A stretch of 64,000 nucleotides of DNA from Crataegus laevigata (Eukaryota; Streptophyta; Magnoliopsida; Rosales; Rosaceae), in contig OY756951.1 in NCBI GenBank assembly GCA_963580275.1, positions 11,647,501 through 11,711,500 of the forward strand, in the 5' to 3' direction. Positions 1-11,848 of this stretch are shown here, in pieces. Each line of letters begins with the position of its first letter. Positions within the stretch are counted from its first letter, which is position 1. The translations under genes were made by a program, and so were the position numbers. The notes under the pieces are model-generated. The model was not told the DNA's origin and did not search any database. It worked only from the letters and a program-made list of their open reading frames with translations.

Positions 1-2576
1 AAAAGTTCCCAACTCCAGCACCTTTGTGTGACCAAAAACTTTACCACATGAGCACTGAAGCAGGCCGCTATACATCTACTCATAGCTGACCGAGTTATTA
101 CTGTTTCAAAAAAAGGAGAAAGGAAGAAGGATGTTTAGCTGCAATCGGTCGTTCTCCACACCATGGAATTTGAGAAATACTAAGCAGATCTAATGTTAGC
201 TAATGCACACCTCCATATCAAATCAAGGCAGAACATCTATTTTATATCGTAAAACATTGTGTAGTCCTTAAAACTACAGTGATCAGATATATGAGCATCT
301 AGCAGTAGCATTTTCCGTAACAAATTCAAGATGATACTTCGCTGATAAAGCTTAGTTAATGAAATATGCATTGAAAATGCTAACTTTAGAAACATGACAA
401 GGACCGTAAATACATTATCATCTGACCTTTGAGTGCCACAGTGTTGGATGATAAAACAAATAAATCAACGATCAAAATCACAGAAGGACATTCCCAGACC
501 TGTAGAACACATGCTCAAATTAGATATGCGTTGAGTCTAACCAAGTATTCTTGAGGAAAGTCCAAATATGAGGAAAGAAAAAACAGATTTATTTAATTTG
601 CAAACCATACCATCATTGCAATAAGAAACATCTTGAAGTAACTTGAAATAAATATTGCAAGCAGAAGCTCTTTATACCTGTACCAGAATTTACAATATCA
701 CACTCATATGTTTATGTTTGTATATATGTATATGTCTACTGAGACCAGACAACGACTTATCTCACTACTAAAGGTTGCTCCAGTTGTGAATCTTTCACAC
801 CATGACTCACGGGTGGTCATAATTTGTTCTTCTTCTTCTTATGTAGTCTATATCTTTTCCCTAAACTTTAAACAGTGCTAACCTTACCAACTTAAGCCTA
901 ACCAAATTCCTACTAGTTCATAGCTCAGCATAATTTTTACCCATTATGGTACGGAATGTTGGGCAGTGAAGCACCACCACGTACATAAAATGGGTGTAGC
1001 GGAGATGAGAATGCTTCGTTGGATGTGTGGGCACACAAGAAAGGATAAGATTAGGAATGAGGATATCCGAGGTAAAGTAGGAGTAACCGAAATTGAAGGA
1101 AAGATGAGAGAAAATCGGTTACGGTAGTTTGGACATGTGCAATGAAGGCCTACTGACGCTCCGGTTAAAAGATGCGACTACGGGACAGAGGTTCAGGGCC
1201 GAAGGAGTAGAGGAAGACCTAGGAAGACTTTGGAAGAGACTCTAAGAAAAGACTTAGAGTATTTGGATTTAACGGACGACATGACACAGGACCAAGCGCA
1301 ATGGCGTTCTAGGATTCATATAGCCGACCCACTTAGTGGGAAAAGGCTTTGTTGTTGTTGTATCACTTTTAACTTTCTGAGCGACCGCAAATCAAAGATG
1401 CTAGAGGGAACTCTCTAGTTCAGTTTATCCCATTTTATCGACTTACCAAACAGGCATGCTTCCTGAACAAGTTTCCATATAGACGGGTAATAAAACTGTG
1501 CCCCAGTTAAAATATTCATAGAAACCACTGCCATCCTGGGAAGTATACATGGGAAATGTTACCTGAGTGGTCTAGGGAATGTGCTGAAAAGGATCCTCAT
1601 AGCAAGTAAAAATGTAGAAAGAAACATGATATTTCCAAAGACAATATCCATCAGCATCTGAAATCAGAACATCTTTTTCTTATTAATAGGAAACTGAAAT
1701 GCCAAAATTCTCAAACTGAAATGCCAAAATTCTCAACCCATCTGTTAAAATTTAATATAAATCATCCTACATGCGTATAAACCCCATGAAATCCAATAAT
1801 GTACACACCAACCTTTTGAAATCTCCAAAGTAACGAGGCGAAGCTCATGGACAAGCCCCATTCTTCCTTGCTTCTTTCCAAAAAGAGACTCCTATCTACA
1901 CACATTGCTAAGGCACCCAATACATATATAAACACATATTATGTAAAAAGAATCAAAATTTAAATTCCAAAAACACAATCCTGATAAGCATGGTAAGGAT
2001 ACAAGCATCCAACAGAAGAAACCCGAAAGTCGACTTCCACAATAAACCCTGAAACGGGTATCCAAAAAATCAAATTAGCAACTCCTGGCGACCCAAATTT
2101 TCAAACGAAGAGTAAAACTGTAAAATCCCAGAAGCAAAAAGCAGCATAATTTTCAGTACCTGGAAAGAAAGAGCTTGTGGGTCGATGACGTTGTAGAGTA
2201 AATGTGTATAAGCCTTGGTCTTGTGCAGAATCAAATCAATTAGAATAATCTGGCAGTGCAAACAAATCAAAACCTATCAAATTTGTTGAATTTCGGAAGG
2301 GAAAATTGAAGAAGAAAAAAAGATAGGAGCTTTACTATTGGTTCGCATTCAATGTACTCGTCTGCAACTGCCTTGCAATTACCCTATTCAAAGAAAAATC
2401 AAACCAATTTTTAGCAGCAGAAAAAACTCAAAAAATACAGAAAAAAATTAAATAAAATAGGAAAAGAAAAGAAAGGAAAAGGGATTTACGCATTTCATGA
2501 GACGAATGTTGCCGGGAGAGTATTGGACGAACAGAGTCGTCATGCGGCCGCCGCACTCTACACATCTGTACTCCAT
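1..2576 (-). CDS. ARV1: ARV1 family ER lipid-homeostasis protein (nine exons seen, 3' end beyond window)
   Basis: ARV1 proteins are endoplasmic reticulum membrane proteins acting in sterol and sphingolipid homeostasis. I rebuilt the gene from homology plus splice sites. Exons on the minus strand: 2576-2490, 2383-2336, 2249-2160, 2048-2003, 1895-1813, 1657-1563, 677-611, 499-427 and 100 to beyond base 1; all phases join in frame. The N-terminus begins MEYRCVECGG and carries the CxxC...CxxC zinc-ribbon of the ARV1 homology domain (CVEC in exon 1, CGNC across the exon 1/2 junction), then FVQYSPGNIRLMKC and IILIDLILHKTKAY. Later exons encode hydrophobic, membrane-type stretches such as AIFISSYFKMFLIAMM and the conserved VITRSAMSRCIAA segment. 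The intron after exon 4 is U12-type. The intron between exons 6 and 7 (678-1562) contains a LINE remnant. No stop interrupts the visible exons, so the gene looks functional. The start ATG is the first in frame before the zinc-ribbon. Confidence 0.93.
930..1362 (+). mobile_element. RTE-type LINE, 5'-truncated 3' end, in ARV1 intron 6
   Basis: The plus strand reads as the C-terminal end of a plant RTE-clade LINE reverse transcriptase polyprotein: YGTECWAVKHHHVHKMGVAE, then MRMLRWMCGHTRKDKIRNED, ending AQWRSRIHIADP. At least two stop codons interrupt it. The element finishes in a short GTTGTTGTT run, the usual 3' tail of this clade. It lies antisense to ARV1 inside the intron between exons 6 and 7, so it is probably tolerated. 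The 5' limit is vague because the sequence upstream of about 940 is degenerate. Confidence 0.85.
1896..2002 (-). other. ARV1: U12-type intron 4 of ARV1
   Basis: Read on the minus strand, the donor is GTATCCTT, the minor-spliceosome consensus. A branch-site-like TGCCTTAGC lies 11 to 19 bases before the acceptor, and there is no polypyrimidine tract at the acceptor. Splicing joins GAT GCT T to AT AGG and restores the family reading LLLDAYRSLF; no nearby U2-type alternative restores the frame. Confidence 0.75.
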
Positions 2577-2991
2577 GGCGCTCTGTGCCCCCTCTCTGTG
2601 GGCGCTCTGGAAACACTGGTTCTTCCTGTTTCCGGGTTTGGGCTTTGGCTTCGATAAAAGAAATAAAACTTGGGCCTTCGCTGACGACTGTTTTGTGTTC
2701 GGGTTGAATTCAGTTATGGGCCTAAACCCGTTTCGTATATTTACTTTGCTCGTAAACGGTGTCGCTTTTAGTTTGAGCTTTTTTGTTTTTTGTTTCTTGT
2801 TAGATTTTTTAGGTTTTATTTTTGTGCGTTTAATCATGCACATGGTTAAGAATATTTACCTTATTATCACTATAGAAAGGAAATGCAAATACTCTTTTTA
2901 AGATTTTAACAAATCTAATGATGTATCATCTAATTCACTATAAACACCTTTATTTTTTTATTAATTACCATAAACATTTTAAGACGTAGAC

Positions 2992-3430
2992 CCTGTTTGG
3001 TATTATTATTTTTCATTAAAAATTGTTTCACTTTTAAGTAAAGCAGTAAAAAAATGTTTGGTAAAAATAAAATATAAGACTTGTTTTAAAAGCAATAACT
3101 TCCAAACAACATCTTTTAAAAGTAGACTATATGTCGTTTTTAAAAACTACTTTAATAAAAAGTGGAGTCAAGCCTTTAGAATATTTTTAATTCCTGTAAT
3201 ATGCTCTCTCTTTTTTTGTTGAACAAACTATAATAAGCTCATTAATTTTAAACAATGGCATTATTTATCCTTCTAGAAACATCTTTTACATCGCTTTTCA
3301 TACTCACAACACTTTTAAAAATACAATCTATCAAACGCTCAACTACTTCATTTTGCAGCTGATTACTCTTAATTCACAACATAAGCAATTTATTAAAAAA
3401 AAGCACAGCAATCCGAAACTGGCCCTTACT
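2992..3430. mobile_element. MITE-like element with imperfect terminal inverted repeats
   Basis: The left end GACCCTGTTTGGTATT and the reverse complement of the right end, AGGGCCAGTTTCGGATT, match imperfectly, and the interior is AT-rich with no coding capacity. The GGGCC-GTTTGG type of end is common in plant MITEs. No clear target-site duplication was found, so the superfamily is open. Confidence 0.45.
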
Positions 3431-3480
3431 AAGTTACTATACAATTCTTACCACAACCCCCAATAGTTGTTTTAAAAATT

Positions 3481-3955
3481 CCCGCCTAGAACCATCTAGG
3501 CTTACCTAGGCGCTAGATGGCTGACCATCGCCTTAATTAATCCCTAGGTATTTGAAAATTAAGAAAGGGCTCATAGACCTCCACATAGGCTCCCGCCTAG
3601 CCCATTTAGGCATCTGTCTAATTCGCGACTCTCACTTATACATAAAATCAATAACTTCATTTTGCATTTTATATATTTTTAATAAAATGTAAAAAACTTG
3701 TTGAATACTTGGTTGAAATCTCACTATATGCTTGTCCCCCATTTTTTCAATATTTCTTATACTTTATAAATTTTATGTATATATATTTTTGTGGCAATTG
3801 ATGTATCTTAATACAATTATATTTTTTTAAGTATAAATAGACACAATTTATACGATATATAATAAATTTACTTTAATCTGCCTAGGCCTACCAACCTTCA
3901 AGGTGGTAGGCCTTAGCCACCGCCCAACTAGTCTCTAACGTCCTTTAGGACCTTG
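3481..3955. repeat. GCCTAGGC-rich interspersed repeat
   Basis: The segment is full of short palindromic words built on CCTAGG and CGCCTAG, at 3484-3550, 3585-3620 and 3883-3950, separated by AT-rich sequence. It has no coding potential. I cannot assign it to a named family; the inverted words suggest a decayed foldback element. Confidence 0.4.

Positions 3956-4019
<64 letters not shown>
3956..4019 (+). repeat. (CT)n microsatellite
   Basis: About 31 uninterrupted CT dinucleotides followed by a short A run. A simple-sequence repeat of this length is likely polymorphic between accessions. Confidence 0.97.
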
Positions 4020-4021
<2 letters not shown>

Positions 4022-5790
4022 AAAAAAAAATTATTAATGTATATTAAGAGGGGAAGGTGGGTAGGAAACTATTAAATAGTTTAGGGGGAGGAAAGTTTGA
4101 ACTCCGAATGCATATGTGGAAATCTAACAACATATCCACTAGAATATTGTAATATTGTCCAACATGCATCTCTCTCTTCCTATCCTTGCACTTTTGATAA
4201 CAATATTAAAAGAGAAAGTAGGCTAGAACCCTAATGTGGTCCATGCAAGTTTGCGCCTGGTTAAAAAGAATTACTATGGTTGCATCTTAGCATAGCTTAA
4301 CATAATTGAGCGGTGCACAGTGACATTTGTCTATATACAGCAATCGACTGTTGAGAAATAAGTATGAAAAATTGTCCGCTTGCGTGCATTATATTAGGGT
4401 TTGTCTTCTACTTTAGCCATGTGACATGTTCATCACCATCATCGTTGTGCCTTGTAATATTAAGCCTCGATAACATATGTAGGATGGGCACTCTCCAGAC
4501 CATTGCTAGACTTGATTACTAGTTAGCATGGTATATGATCGTTCCAACAAACTCACCAATTGCTATAATTAAGCTTTTCCTTCTATACATAATGTCGATA
4601 TATAGACGTTTAGTGGTGCTTCTAAATTTCATTTTTCAGGTTTGGATTGTTGTTGATGCATCGTTAAATTAACCAGCAACATTGCTAGGGTTGATTGTCA
4701 GTTGAATACATTACCAACAATTTAGGGTTTTTGCTTTCATAAGCAACCCAGTGACCCTTGTCCAAGTTGAAGTTGATCAGGAAGATTAACAGCAGCTGCG
4801 AACAAATGAGGGTAACTGCAGCTGTGAAAACAATCAACCATAATCCAGATTTTTCGTGGCCGGCACCACAATCTTGTTTAGTTACACGAGAGGGATTGAT
4901 ATTATAAGAATGGAAATCTGCAAATAAATCGAAATAAATAGAAAAACTATTACTTTATGCACCCTTGGACCTAGGTCCTAGGACCACTGGGAGATCAGAA
5001 AATATACATGCGACAGTCTTCTGAGACCCCTTAGAATGTTTTGTACGGGTCCTTTTGTACCTACCAAGTATTTGATGTAAAACCTACTAAGCATATCTTG
5101 ACAAGTTGCATAGGCAACACTCCATAAATTCTTTCGATATCATTCATTTGATAAACTTGAAATTTTTTTTGCGTGCTTCGCGCTTTGTTTTTATCTAAAA
5201 AACTTGGACCTTTGGGACTGCCTAATATTTGAATCTTGGATCCCCCACTTTGAACCATTCCTTTTGGAAAATATATATGTTGTATTATTTTCTAATTTTC
5301 TTACTGATTAGTAGTTACGAAGTTTGAAAACCCCATTTATTTGAACAAAATTTGAGTGTCAAACAGTTAATTAATAACTCATTTCCAGGAGAAGAACTGT
5401 TAAAGAGTACTAGTACTAATGTTACTGATAACTCAGAAACAGCATTTCTATTAATCAGTCCTGACATTAAACAATTTAATTTACGTTACATATAGAATAA
5501 GTTCTGTTAAATGAACACTACAAGAAAAATGGCCTTTGGGTATAAAAGTAAGGACACAAATGAGGAGTTTGTGTCTCAGCAACAAACGTACGTATACCAG
5601 TTTATATATCCAATTTTGGTATGCCATTACCAGCTGCAAACGTTCGCATACCAGTGAAGAGGACAAGGAAACCTGTTAGAGTGCAGTGTTTATATTAATT
5701 TGGAAACTAGCATTAGATATATAGCTAGAGCATGAAGTGATTAACTAAAGGAGATGGGATTAATTAGTAGTTACAAATTAATTAGGAAGT
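4020..5790. other. Intergenic, no gene recognised
   Basis: AT-rich sequence with only short open frames on both strands. The 65-codon minus frame at 5061-5258 has no family signature that I recognise. Nothing here can be supported as a gene. Confidence 0.6.
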
Positions 5791-5796
5791 TAGAGT

Positions 5797-6212
5797 TATG
5801 CTGAGACTTCCGCGCAGTGGGAGCGGACTCAGTCGGTATTCATCTACGAGAGGCGCACTCGTATGCCTTTCGGGGCTTCCCCCTTGTCAATATTCCCGGG
5901 TAAGAGGCAGAACCTCACCTCTTTCAGTTGCTGAACACAAACCTACTTTAGATCTACTAGAACATGTGGATCACTAGACTACAAACAAAAGTTGGTAGCA
6001 ACAGAACTGCCTCTAAACCAGTAGAGACAGTCACCTATAATAATCAGTCTACCTAGGCTATATTGAGAGAGATGTTCGACTCCACGTGTCCGCTAAACAA
6101 TTCCGAAGTAGTAAGATGAGTGAATGAAGGTGCTGTAAGCGGTAGTGAATACCCGTTCCATGGAGACAAAACCCTCCGGCGGAAACGTTCCCCAATTATA
6201 TTGCACAAAATA
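5797..6212. other. Candidate organelle-derived (mitochondrial group II intron-like) insertion
   Basis: This stretch has near-balanced base composition and no simple repeats, abruptly different from its AT-rich flanks. The minus strand reads with words such as AGGGGGAAGCCCCGAAAGGC and GAGTGCGCCTCTCGTAGATG that look like structured organelle intron RNA. It encodes no protein. The mitochondrial origin is an impression from composition and sequence style; I could not compare it with a mitochondrial genome. Confidence 0.35.
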
Positions 6213-7386
6213 TAATTGATTCTTTTTGGCAAAGGTTATTACAAATACACTGTTTAATTTACAGAAAAAATTATTTAGACTAGTAGAATTTCTTACAAAA
6301 GGAATTACTTATATATATATATATGGAGGCAGACTGTATGTTATATTAATTTACACCTAATTAAACTCTATCTACCAGCAGGTTTTTGCAGTATCAAGAC
6401 AAAGTCAAAACAGGCTGGATACATATTAAGAGAAATTAAACATATGAATTGCCAATTAAGGTGATAAAAAGTAGGGCAACAACAATATGTCCTTGGCCAT
6501 ATATAACACCAGAAGAACTTTGAATAAAGTTAATTAATTTGGACTAGTTAAGAACATAGATGATAGATCTACCTTTTTAACATCAATGAGCCTTACCTGT
6601 AAAGGGTGTCTAATCTAATTAGCTGCAGCTGCAGCAGCAAATAGTAATACATAATAAAGAAACTAATTTTAATTAAATTGTTCATATATATCAAGGATGT
6701 TGCAGCTACTGCTATATATATAACAAAGTCATTAATTCAAACTAGTAAGTAGAAGAAAGTTTGAACTTCTAATTATCAATGTACTTACAAATTACTAGAG
6801 AACAAGTGTACAATTAATTTGTTCAGACCAAAAAAAAAATGTACAATCTTTAACGGGCAAGCTGTATCATCGAAGTTGATCAGCCTTTTCTTCCTTAAAT
6901 TTTGGTGTAATATTGAAAATTAGGTGTGCATTGTGCAGTAGTAGTCAAAGTAAGGACTAAGTAGCTAGGGTGCCCTTAATATACAAAAATAAACGCGCGC
7001 ACACACACACACATATATATATGTGTGTGTGTATGTATACTGGAAATGCAGTAGTGGTAGTAGTACTCTGATCAATTTGAAACTGCAAGTTCGACTACTA
7101 GTGTAAATTAATGTAAAGAAAAATGATTGTTCACTTTTGTTTATATATTTATTTTCCTGCTAATTCACGGCAAATGAACTCTTTTCTAGCGAGCTTGGAA
7201 TCATCATATATGTCCAAATAAATCGACAAGTGAAGTAGATTGTTCCTTTATTTGGAAGGCAGCTGATCTACAGCTAGACCTGTGTCGATGGGGGACCATT
7301 GTCCATTGGTGTACCTTTAATTCAAGAGGAAATAGAACTAGTGAAGATCGAAAAGTCGTTATTGACACAGCAAACGATCAAACTCT

Positions 7387-8670
7387 CTAGGGATCCAAAT
7401 AAAACGAAGTTGTAGATTTCCCTTTGTTTGAGGGGAAGTGATGATCCGGTGTACTACTACTACTTGTATTGGGCAGCCTAATGAATTCGAGCGGAGGAAA
7501 AGCCAGTGAAGATGTCGACGATGGAAGATGATGATGATGAGGTTGATAGGGTATTGCTGTTGAAGACAATATCTGGCATTTGTGGTGATCATCCTCTTCA
7601 ATTGGACTACTTGAGCATTCCATGTTCACACCAAAAAGCCTAAGCTTCTTACCAGCTGATGACTCAACTCTAGCACTAGCACTATTACTGGTACTAGTAG
7701 CACTATTCTTATAATTACCATGTTGATAAAAAGGCACCGAATCGATCACCATTGGATATTGATGATGAATCACATGTTGATCCCTCCCACCTTGCAATTG
7801 ATGGAGCTGATGCGGTAAATATTGTTGATTCATGATCTGATAGTTGTGATGCTGGTGGTGGTACGGATGATGAACATTGTTGTTCGAGTGAAGAAAATGT
7901 TCGTGGTGTCTAAGAGGCATAGATGACATCACAGACGAAGGCAGCGGCCGCTGCAGCAGCGAGTAAAGCCTGCCTCCACCATAATGGTTATGAGGATGTA
8001 GTTGAGGCGGAAGAGGAGGGGGAGGACGGCGCCTCCAGTCAATGTACAATCTGTCCTTCCCCGATTCCCCAACCCCTCGCTCAAACGATACAATGTCACC
8101 GGCATCCAGCTTCTTCTCCTTCACAAAACGGCTCCACCCTTTTGTCATGACATAGCTCTGGCTGCTATTCCAATAAGAGTACCTAAACCGCCACGGCTTT
8201 CCCGTCCGGTCTTGGAAATTCAAAAGCAAGCCCTTGTCGTTCGATGAGGAGTCAAGTGGGAAGTACCGCTCTGCGTGCTGCTTCGGAATGACCAGGCGGT
8301 TGAGCTTCCCAACATCGCTTGGCGTCACAACCTTGTCAAACATGTGCTCTCTTTCAGAATTAGGAGGCCAGTAATTCTGGTCCGTACCACCATCAGAAAC
8401 CTGATCTTTGTTTAGTGATAAGTCCATGAAGTTGATGGCTTCGGGAGAGCCGTGATTCTGAACATCAAGCCACGGCTTTTGGTGGCCGTACTGCTGGTGG
8501 TAGTGCGGAGGAGGAGGAGGAGGAAGAAGGATGCCTTTGTACTTTGGTGAGGACCCATAATTGCTGTTACTTGTGGTGATTATATCCTCCTCTTCCTCTT
8601 GATCTTCTTGTTCTTGATCTTGATCTTCTTTGTCAGAGTACCCCTTTTGATCTCTTTGCATAAAGTCCAT
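7387..8670 (-). CDS. NGA: NGATHA-type B3 domain transcription factor
   Basis: NGATHA proteins are RAV-subfamily B3 transcription factors of the nucleus that control leaf margin growth and style and stigma development. The frame gives 427 residues in one coding exon. The B3 domain spans about residues 107-212, from REHMFDKVVTPSDVGKLNRL through RLYIDWRRR. There is no AP2 domain, which separates NGA from RAV1/2. The C-terminal RLFGV motif, read in KKLRLFGVNMEC near residues 344-348, is the repression motif typical of this group. An acidic Glu/Asp-rich stretch lies near the N-terminus and His/Gln-rich low-complexity sequence lies in the C-terminal half. I chose the ATG at 8670 because the in-frame sequence upstream starts at a splice acceptor at 8724 and has no ATG. 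By position and strand relative to ARV1 and DCL1 it is the counterpart of Arabidopsis NGA3. Confidence 0.94.
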   Translation of the reverse strand: MDFMQRDQKGYSDKEDQDQEQEDQEEEEDIITTSNSNYGSSPKYKGILLPPPPPPHYHQQYGHQKPWLDVQNHGSPEAINFMDLSLNKDQVSDGGTDQNYWPPNSEREHMFDKVVTPSDVGKLNRLVIPKQHAERYFPLDSSSNDKGLLLNFQDRTGKPWRFRYSYWNSSQSYVMTKGWSRFVKEKKLDAGDIVSFERGVGESGKDRLYIDWRRRPPPPLPPQLHPHNHYGGGRLYSLLQRPLPSSVMSSMPLRHHEHFLHSNNNVHHPYHHQHHNYQIMNQQYLPHQLHQLQGGRDQHVIHHQYPMVIDSVPFYQHGNYKNSATSTSNSASARVESSAGKKLRLFGVNMECSSSPIEEDDHHKCQILSSTAIPYQPHHHHLPSSTSSLAFPPLEFIRLPNTSSSSTPDHHFPSNKGKSTTSFYLDP

Positions 8671-9290
8671 GATCTTGTTATATTCTATCACAATAATTTC
8701 CAATATTATCCAAAACCCTATCACCTGATTAGTGTAGGAAATGAATAATTGAATAAAAAAAAATAATAAGGAATTTTATGTATTAAAAACTGGCCTGCAT
8801 GTAAGAACGCTCACCTCAAATTATACCTTTATGAAAATTGTTATCTTTTTGTGCTTCTGATTAGATCTCTGAGGCCCCAAAGTCTGAGAGTCTCATCATC
8901 CACAAAAGAGGGTCGGTGCCTTACTTGACCAAAGCCGAAAAACGCAAACCCTAATAAAACGTGACAAAATTAGCCATGGACGGCTCAACCATAAGGTCAG
9001 GAAGTCGTAAACTAGCTTCTTGGCATATCAGTTTTGACCAAACTATGCTACTAAACTAGACGGAGAGAGAGAGACAGAAAGAGAGAGATGGATACACACA
9101 CACATATATGTTTAAATTTACAGGTTAATTGAGTAGCTAATTACCTTTTGTGAAGCTTTACAATGAGAAGCAAAACATCAAATTCCGTCTTCCATTTTTC
9201 TTGGTTAGAAGAAAAAAACTGTCTGAGGGAGGAGAGAGAGAGAGAGGGGGATCGGAAGAAGAAGAAGAAGAAGAAATTTTTATACGTAGG
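8671..9290 (-). promoter_or_regulatory. NGA: NGA 5' UTR with intron, and core promoter
   Basis: On the minus strand a TATA box, TATAAAAA, lies at 9284-9277. A 5' UTR exon would run from about 9250 to 9145 and end AAAG at a GT donor. An intron of about 420 bases (9144-8725) would end at CAG, followed by the second UTR exon leading to the ATG at 8670. GA and GAA repeats flank the TATA box. The exon borders are inferred from splice motifs only. Confidence 0.55.
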
Positions 9291-10272
9291 GGCCCATGAA
9301 AGATGAGGTTTTGGGTCATGTGAGGTTGTCCTTTTCTTCAATAATTTTTTGGGTGCAATCTCTCTCTCTCTCTCTCTCTATGTATACATATGTATATGTG
9401 TTTATATTTCTGCGTGCGCTAAGTAATTAAGAATCAGAACCAGAGAGGAAGATCTAGCTCAATTTACTGTGTGATGAATTTGCCAGTAAAGAGTACTTTA
9501 ACTATTATTGTTAATTGGAGGCCACTTGTCTTCGTAGAGAGGACACGTTTGTATTGTATAGCCAGATAGATAGTTAGGTTTGGAGTTCTTGACTTTTTGT
9601 GTCATCGATTGTACGCGTAGTGCTTGCTGCTGGTCCTGCCAGCCAGTGGCAAAAGCTATGGCCAAGCCAAGCGCCCAGGGGATGATCAGGGACACCACAC
9701 ACCAAACTTCTCACCATGGTCGGATGGAGTTCCCGTTTTCTTAGACCAATGCTTCATGAGTCGTTCACACAAATAATTTTATTTTAAACGTTATTTAAAT
9801 TCATCCATATTACTTTGACAAAGTTTATTACGTTAAACATGGGTTCTCTTTGCAAGCAATTTTGTTGTTAATTTGAATAGAGGACATTCTTAATATGATA
9901 ATCTTGGTTTTATTTATTTTTCCTTTAAGAAGGGACCAACTGGTAGCTTCGCCACAGCAATTCACTCTTTCGGTGGTCAGAAAAACTTACAAAGCCATTT
10001 CAACCTCTCATAGCCCTTATCGTGTGATTTACCAGGACTAGAAATCGACCCAGAACGTACCATGTGGAATATAAGCCTGAAATTCTTGGTTTTATTTGAC
10101 TTTCACCATATTATGTTGTATACTAATATGTGAACCAAATTATAGTGCACATGTCTGGATTTTCCATTTTTGAAAATAAAAGTGTACTGGTCAAGCCCGT
10201 TGAATTTGTGATGTATCTTCCGAAATTATGCACAAGTTTTGACCTTAAGCAATGCCTAGCTAGCTAGTATAC
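9291..10272. other. NGA upstream region, no gene
   Basis: Includes a (CT)n run at 9358-9380 and AT-rich sequence. No open frame of interest was found. It probably includes part of the NGA upstream control region. Confidence 0.5.
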
Positions 10273-10281
10273 TATTTTTAA

Positions 10282-10637
10282 GGCTTTTTAGCCAAAATGG
10301 TCCTAAGATTTGCATAACTTCTCATTTTGGTCCCTGAAATTTGAAATCAATAGAATTGGTCCTTGAATTTGTCCATCATCACTCATTTTGGTGCTTCCTG
10401 AAAAACTTCATTAAATAAGAATAGAATGACCAAAATACTTTTAATTTTTGTTAAATCATTTTGGCCTATTGTTTATCAATTTGAGGGCATATTTGTCATT
10501 TTGATCCTTATTTAACATAATTTTGCACGAAATGACCAATGGTGGACAATCTTAGGGATCATTTCTATTGATTTCAAATCTTCTGAACTAAAGTGATGTG
10601 TTATGCAAATCTCAAGGACTATTTTGGCTCAAAAGCC
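10282..10637. mobile_element. Mutator-like MITE with 9-bp target-site duplication
   Basis: The 356-bp element is flanked by perfect 9-bp direct repeats TATTTTTAA at 10273-10281 and 10638-10646. Its ends form long inverted repeats of about 85 bp: the left begins GGCTTTTTAGCCAAAATGG and the right, reverse-complemented, begins GGCTTTTGAGCCAAAATAG. It is non-coding. A 9-bp duplication with long TIRs is the mark of the Mutator superfamily. Confidence 0.85.
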
Positions 10638-10682
10638 TATTTTTAATTTTCAGATTAATAGATCATTTATAATTTAAGTATA

Positions 10683-11078
10683 ATGCTTGTATTCCCTTTT
10701 TTAAGGGGATAAGCTCATTCACCCACTTACTTATAGCGTATATTCACCATGAAACTTTCATAATTGAAACCATTCAATTTTCTAATCTTCATTTGAAAAT
10801 CAACTCTACAAAAAAATCATTTGAATCGGAAATCGTTTCTAAATGTATGAAATAAATCAACGGTTCATCATGAATATGTTGTTTGATACCTACATTGTTG
10901 ATTTATGTGATATATTTGGATGACTAAACAATATTCGATTCGAATGAATTTTGTAGGAATGATCTTCAAATGAAGATTAACATATTGAACAGTTCCGATC
11001 ATAAAAAATTTACGATGAAGATACATTTTTAAGAAATGGATAAATGAACTCATTCCCTTAAAAGGGAATGGAAGTATT
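10683..11078. mobile_element. Long inverted-repeat (MITE-like) element
   Basis: The left end reads GTATTCCCTTTTTTAAGGGG and the right end, reverse-complemented, reads CATTCCCTTTTAAGGGAATG. Matching continues inward, including TAATCTTCATTTGAA in both arms. It is non-coding. I could not fix the target-site duplication. It begins about 45 bp after the preceding MITE. Confidence 0.65.
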
Positions 11079-11848
11079 ACTCATAAATTGATAGCAACAA
11101 AAGCACAATTAGATAGTAACCTAAACTCATATCTCCAACAAAAAAAGGGTTTTGGTTTATGAGAGGAAAAATGCATCTCACGAGTCACGACTAACCAAAA
11201 GAAAAACATATGATCGAGAAGAGCCGGACAATTCAACCTTGCATCTAAATATCAATGCTTAACAAAGTTATAGTAGTCTAAAAGGGAAAAGGGACTAATT
11301 AAGAAATAACAGATTCTATATATAGATCACTTTCAATAAGGCAATCCGAAGAGGAGGTAGCATTCCTTATATAAAGAAAAATCTTGAACAAACGAAACAT
11401 AATTAATAATAATACTTGGGTACTCCTCGGTGATCAGTACTCACCTTTCATTTTCATGTTTTATTATTTTAAAAATAGTGAACATGTTATTTGATTTTTC
11501 TTGGCCTTTAAAAAACAAAGAATTACATGTGAATTTTTTTTATTGGAAAAATCAAAAAGTGAGTACATTACTCACTAGTGTGAGATATTTCTAATTAATA
11601 CTATAAGGTAACTCTCTTGTAAAGTTTGGTTGCATTTTTTTTGTCCCAATATTTAAATGTGTTACATCTTATATGTGCATGGTAATTGCATATCGTTTTC
11701 ATGCTGCCTTATACAAGTGATTTGACTTATACTCAACCCTACTTATGCAATTACAACAAGAAAAGAGAACTATTATCGGTACTCAAAAAAATTGCACAAT
11801 AAAAACAACACATTTTAGAACTAGTCATCTTTCGATTGAATTGGTTAT

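Noticed and set aside
1447..1535. Cryptic ARV1 exon, minus strand, between CAG and GTAAGT with a 29-codon open frame
   Set aside because: It is 89 nt, shifts the frame into the next exon and has no match to the ARV1 family; skipping it joins PLR to YKELLLAIF correctly.
2497..2901. 134-codon plus-strand open frame
   Set aside because: Antisense to ARV1 exon 1; the coding signal and conserved zinc-ribbon are on the minus strand.
7923..8247. Overlapping plus-strand frames opposite the NGA gene
   Set aside because: Shadow frames of the B3 and His-rich coding sequence.
8671..8724. N-terminal extension of NGA reading MIGFWIILEI
   Set aside because: It would start from GTG at a splice acceptor; the first ATG is at 8670.
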